A stretch of 64,000 bases of DNA, taken from the NCBI GenBank assembly GCA_903813345.2, contig CAIIXF020000008.1:32204867-32268866 (forward strand), read 5' to 3'. Every line of letters begins with the position of its first letter. Positions within the stretch are counted from its first letter, which is position 1. The notes under the pieces were generated by a model. The model did no database searches. It worked only from the letters and a program-made list of their open reading frames with translations, and was not told the origin of the DNA. Of this stretch, positions 42,452 to 64,000 are shown in pieces. Both the position numbers and the translations under genes were made by a program. The DNA comes from Owenia fusiformis (Eukaryota; Annelida; Polychaeta; Sabellida; Oweniidae).

Positions 42452-43957
42452 GTTATTGACCGTGAACAACTCTTTATATCTCTTTGGAAGAAAGGAATCC
42501 AGGGCAAAGCCTGACGTGTATTGAAAGATCTATACGCATGTGTCAAAAACAAAGTTATATTTGGTAATTTTGGTAGTGAATGTTTCGAAGTTGAATCTGG
42601 CATAAAACAGGGATGTGTACTCTCACCTACTCTATTTACTGTAATTATGACCGATTTGATTGACAGCCTGATCGAAAATGATATGGGTATCCCTTTCAAA
42701 GATCTAACTCTACCCGCATTGCTTTTTGCAGATGACATCGTCCTCACAGCTACCAGCGAATCTGATCTCTGTAGAATGCTTGATATTACAAACGAATTTG
42801 GTAAAAAATGGGGGTTTAGTTTCATCTCAAAAAAGTCTAAAGTTATGATCATAGGTGGAAAAGTTAACAAACATAAAGTTTGGAAGCTTGGTGAGCTCTC
42901 CCTCAATGAAGTAAAAACATATAAGTACCTTGGCGTTTATTTTGACAAAACACTGAAAGACTCGCACCATATTAATAAAATTCTTGGTTTAAAATCAAAA
43001 AAGCTCAAAGGTTATATAACCTCAACCCTCAACAAACATTGTAATATCCAACGAATTCAATTTGGTAACACCATGTATAATAACATGTTCCTTCCTTCAA
43101 TATTGCATGGAGCAGGAGTCCTCCTTCCAAACACAAGCGAAATGAAGAAAAATTTAGAGTCGTATCAATACCAAGCTGGTTTATCCATTCTTAGCCTTAA
43201 GTGTTCCCCAGCTTATGAAGCCCTTGTCTGTGATATGGGCTGGCGTCCAATTGAAAAGATCTTTCAAAAACGTCAAATTGACTATTTCTGCTATCTAAAG
43301 AATAAAAACTCACAAACCCTAGTATCAAAGGTTTTATCTGCCCTTTTGGAATCATATTCAATAAATAAAGAATCTAATTGGAAGTATGTTTCTAACATAG
43401 CAAATATATTAGTGCACCATGGGCTCGATAATAAATTGAATGTTAATTCTGAAGAATGGTACTCATCCTTTCTCAATATTTCCAACGAAATTACTACTAA
43501 GGAATTGTTTTCATCAATTTGCGACCGGCCATCCCTATCCCTTTATAGGAATGTTAAGAGACATGTCTTTCAAGAGGAGTACCTAAAAAACCCATTCAAC
43601 TTCCAAGGAGCAAGACAAAAATTCTTAGCCAGGTCGGGTTGCTTTAAATTAGAATCAGACCTTAAAAGGTGGAATAAAAGTGATGGCTTTTGTAAATTAT
43701 GCCCCTCCAATTCTTATGACTCTATGTCCCATCGCCTGTTCCTTTGCCCCGTCCTCCAGGATAAAAGAAACATATTCATTAACAATTTAATCTCTTCATG
43801 TGACGTTGCCCTTGTAGGTGAATACTTATCAGCGAGCCTTAATGATAAGCTACAATGGATTATTGGTGATTCACTTTACATAGGCACATGGGGGCAGGAC
43901 CAAATAAATAAATTTGAGAAATGTGTTTACGAATTTTTAAAGGAAATGTATTTTTAA
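42452..43957 (+). pseudogene. LINE reverse transcriptase, 3' part
   Basis: RT motifs GIKQGCVLSPTLF and catalytic FADD in LLFADDIVLTA, then KSKVMIIGGK. The C-terminal part has a Cys/His cluster CKLC ... HRLFLCPVL of the zf-RVT type. An in-frame TGA at 42512 stands where related proteins have Trp, so the frame is dead even without the insertion; it is then open for 478 codons. No ORF1 or endonuclease remains. Confidence 0.85.
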
Positions 43958-44079
43958 TGATTTTAACCTATTGTATGTATGTATTTTAGTCTCTTTGGAT
44001 GCACACTAAATTTTAGTAGTGCCGCTGTTGTAAAAGCGTTTTATCCTAATAAATAAAAAAAAAATAAAAAAATAGACCC

Positions 44080-45640
44080 CATGCTATAAAATCACAAAAA
44101 ATGAAATATCTTTTCTTTTAGTGGACAGATAATATCTTGCTTTACTGGACATATTTTCATTAGTATAAGTATCAGGAACATAAGGGTTATATGAAAATTG
44201 AGCCACTTAAATTGATAATATTCAAGTTTAAGGGAACTTTCTTATATACCTGCCATGTTAATTGACCCGAATCAGCCACCTGGTGGTGAAACTGGTAACT
44301 ACCTACTCGCATTTTGGTAATTGGGCAAAGTCGAAACACTTGGGTAACCAAGAACAATTGGGTTTCCACACATGTTCCTAGTTTACAGTGTACGGCGGGT
44401 GTTAACGTAAATATATACTGTGGTACATATGTACATATCTTGGATAATATATGCCCATGGACTTGTATTAATGTGGTCTCAAAATAATATTTCAATGACG
44501 AACAAGACAGCTCATGTAATACTCCAATGTCCTATTAGAGAGCAGTCCCTAAAATCACAAGCGGAACGTCTTTTACATTACTGCAACGAATAAGTTTGAA
44601 TTTGAACTTAATCAAAATAAAATCAAGTTTTGGTGAGGATTTGAATTAATAGAGAGGGTAAGCTACACGTTTTTAATGGATCTTGTACAGTACGTTAACG
44701 TGTAGAGTTATGGTCCTCCGTTCTTCCATTAGTAGTAATAACTTGACCAATTGAGTATTAAGGTATACGGTTGTAATTAGGCCACTGGAAAAACCAATTG
44801 AGGGGAGGTCAGCAATTCCTGGGGGTCACAATTCAGCAATAATACACGTACATGTATGCCTGGACAGACATACCTGTACGTATATGCGAGGATGGGGAAA
44901 CTTGTTTCACGGTCTATTGGAACATAAGTTGATGTACATATTTGTTGACTTTTTTTATTCAACTTTGAGAAAAGAATATATTAAATATAAATTTAATTCT
45001 TTAAAAAATATTTACAACATCATCTCTAGTTTAAAATATGAATTAAAAAAATATGACATATTATTACAACACAACAGTTCCCTAACATTACCTGGGTTTT
45101 CAAAATACACACACACACGCTCAACCATACAGCCGTTCGTACTAATCCCCCAAACGCAGAGCTCAAGAGATTATCCTCTCTGTTCCATGCATCTTCCTCA
45201 GAGTCTGGCATTTGGAGGATGCTATATTTTCTCATTCCAGTCAGTATACACAAATGAAGCAAACATTTTTTTAAATATGGACCTTGTAAGGTCTAGCAAT
45301 GTGAAATTGCCTAACAGTGATAAAACATCTAAAAGACCACTAAAACATCCAAAAGTGATAGTTAAAACTATCTACTGACCAGTTTCAACTAAAATAATGA
45401 TTAATTTCACAAAAAGTACTGCCTGGTTATATATGGAAAACTTCAGACTACATTCATGACATATGACAGTCAAATCATCCACTAAGTTATTCAACATGTG
45501 ATATGTTATAACGTAAGCACCCATTATAATTATATCAAGTGTTTTAATTGCTTTTCCATGTTTCAGATTTGGACTATGTTTGAAAAACAGTTCAGCTCCA
45601 TATCTCCGATATTGTCTTCCTTTACACCAATTTCATAGGA
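44080..45640. other. Intergenic, no gene recognised
   Basis: Between the LINE tail and the 3' end of the minus-strand protease gene. It would include that gene's 3' UTR; no TTTATT (minus-strand AATAAA) was found close to the stop. A (CA)n-like run is at 45107. A 164-codon ORF (44884-45378) shows no recognisable features. Confidence 0.4.
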
Positions 45641-45643
45641 TTT

Positions 45644-63556
<17,913 letters not shown>

Positions 63557-63617
63557 CTAGAATCACAAATAAACAAGGTAAATGGGAAGGGGGAGTGGGT
63601 AACTACATGTATATATG

Positions 63618-63815
63618 ACATATAACATATGAGCCAGGCCTCAGGAAAAGGGGTCTTATCAGAGATTTTTTCAATATTCTGATTATGTTTATCTGAAAAA
63701 GCACAAAGAGACATCTCAAATGAGCCATGGCTTATGTAAAAAAGTCACATTTTCCTCTTAATCTTGGGCACATTCTTGGCTCTGTCGTACAATTTTAATT
63801 TTTGTGCTAAGACGG
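63618..63815. mobile_element. Family A TIR element, copy 2
   Basis: Matches 29254-29506 in the blocks GGAAAAGGGGTCTTATCA, CACAAAG, ATGAGCCATGGCTTATGT and TTCCTCTTAATCTTG. Lies just upstream (gene sense) of the last visible protease exon. Confidence 0.7.
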
Positions 63816-63824
63816 TGTGAAAGA

Positions 63825-63990
63825 AATGATGGTCCCCCAGGGTTTATGGTCCCCTTTCTTAACGGCCCTTACTGGCCCTGATTGCGTATAAGATAATGAG
63901 GGAAAGAGTTGTATTTAGGTCACCATATAAATCAATAGAGAGTAGGACCATAATTTGATAGGACCTCCTACCCTTTTACACCTGTTTTCC
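63825..63990. repeat. Family B dispersed repeat, copy 2
   Basis: Matches 32478-32680 closely (GGTCCCCCAGGG, TTACTGGCCCTGATTG, GGTCACCATATAAATC). Runs to the window edge. Confidence 0.75.
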
Positions 63991-64000
63991 TTCACATTTC

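Larger units (their letters stand above)
40153..44073 (+). mobile_element. 5'-truncated LINE, interrupted by a 2.07-kb insertion
   Basis: The RT frame starts abruptly at ~40153 (SNLYKLYASILETEI), reaches SKAFDVI at 40382, is interrupted at 40383-42451, and resumes in the same frame with DREQLFISLWKKG. It ends after 43957 with an AATAAA and A-rich tail (44048-44073). 5' truncation plus an A-rich tail is typical of target-primed reverse transcription. The clade is not assigned. Confidence 0.88.

Noticed and set aside
40710-42469. Several Gly/Pro-rich ORFs in the C-rich region
   Set aside because: All are translations of the ~330-bp satellite and its poly-C tracts.
44884-45378. 164-codon plus-strand ORF downstream of the protease gene
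   Set aside because: AT-driven composition, no recognisable domain; likely chance.

Overview
This is AT-rich animal nuclear DNA: short exons with GT-AG introns, a ryanodine receptor, secreted MAM-domain subtilase exons and a dense load of retrotransposons and small inverted-repeat DNA elements. The repeat types fit a marine invertebrate, but the phylum cannot be fixed from the sequence alone. There are three host genes.

Region by region. (1) 0.8-12.2 kb, plus strand: the 3' end of a ryanodine receptor (RyR) gene, from segment S1 to the C-terminus. Three segments of the pore module are each present as two tandem, equal-phase, intact exons: S4/S4-S5 linker (2727-2873 and 3720-3869), inner gate/S6 extension (6146-6210 and 7460-7524), and the terminal coding exon with its own stop (10214-10312 and 12105-12206). 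(2) 14.9-20.4 kb: an apparently complete DIRS-type tyrosine-recombinase retrotransposon with inverted termini and an internal complementary region. (3) 20.9-29.6 kb: intergenic DNA with a TTAA-flanked inverted-repeat element, a tRNA-type SINE, an 800-bp inverted-repeat element and a pair of inverted repeats of which one carries a further insertion. (4) 30.8-32.3 kb, minus strand: an intronless Nodulin-like/MFS membrane transporter. (5) 38.6-44.1 kb: dead LINE and transposase remnants; one LINE is interrupted by a 2.07-kb element filled with a ~330-bp satellite, with a GTTAT target duplication. (6) 45.6-63.6 kb, minus strand: a 23-exon (in window) subtilase gene encoding propeptide-like segments, two complete S8 catalytic domains in tandem, a Thr/Pro/Glu repeat stalk and a C-terminal MAM domain. 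The intron that splits the second catalytic Ser motif contains a young, intact Ty3/gypsy element with identical 182-bp LTRs.

The host genes are functionally unrelated (calcium release channel, small-solute transporter, secreted protease). The shared theme is local tandem duplication: exon pairs in RyR, domain duplication in the protease, a triplicated splice acceptor, coding and intronic minisatellites. All reading-frame, splice-site and repeat statements come from reading the sequence by eye; no database search or transcript data were available.
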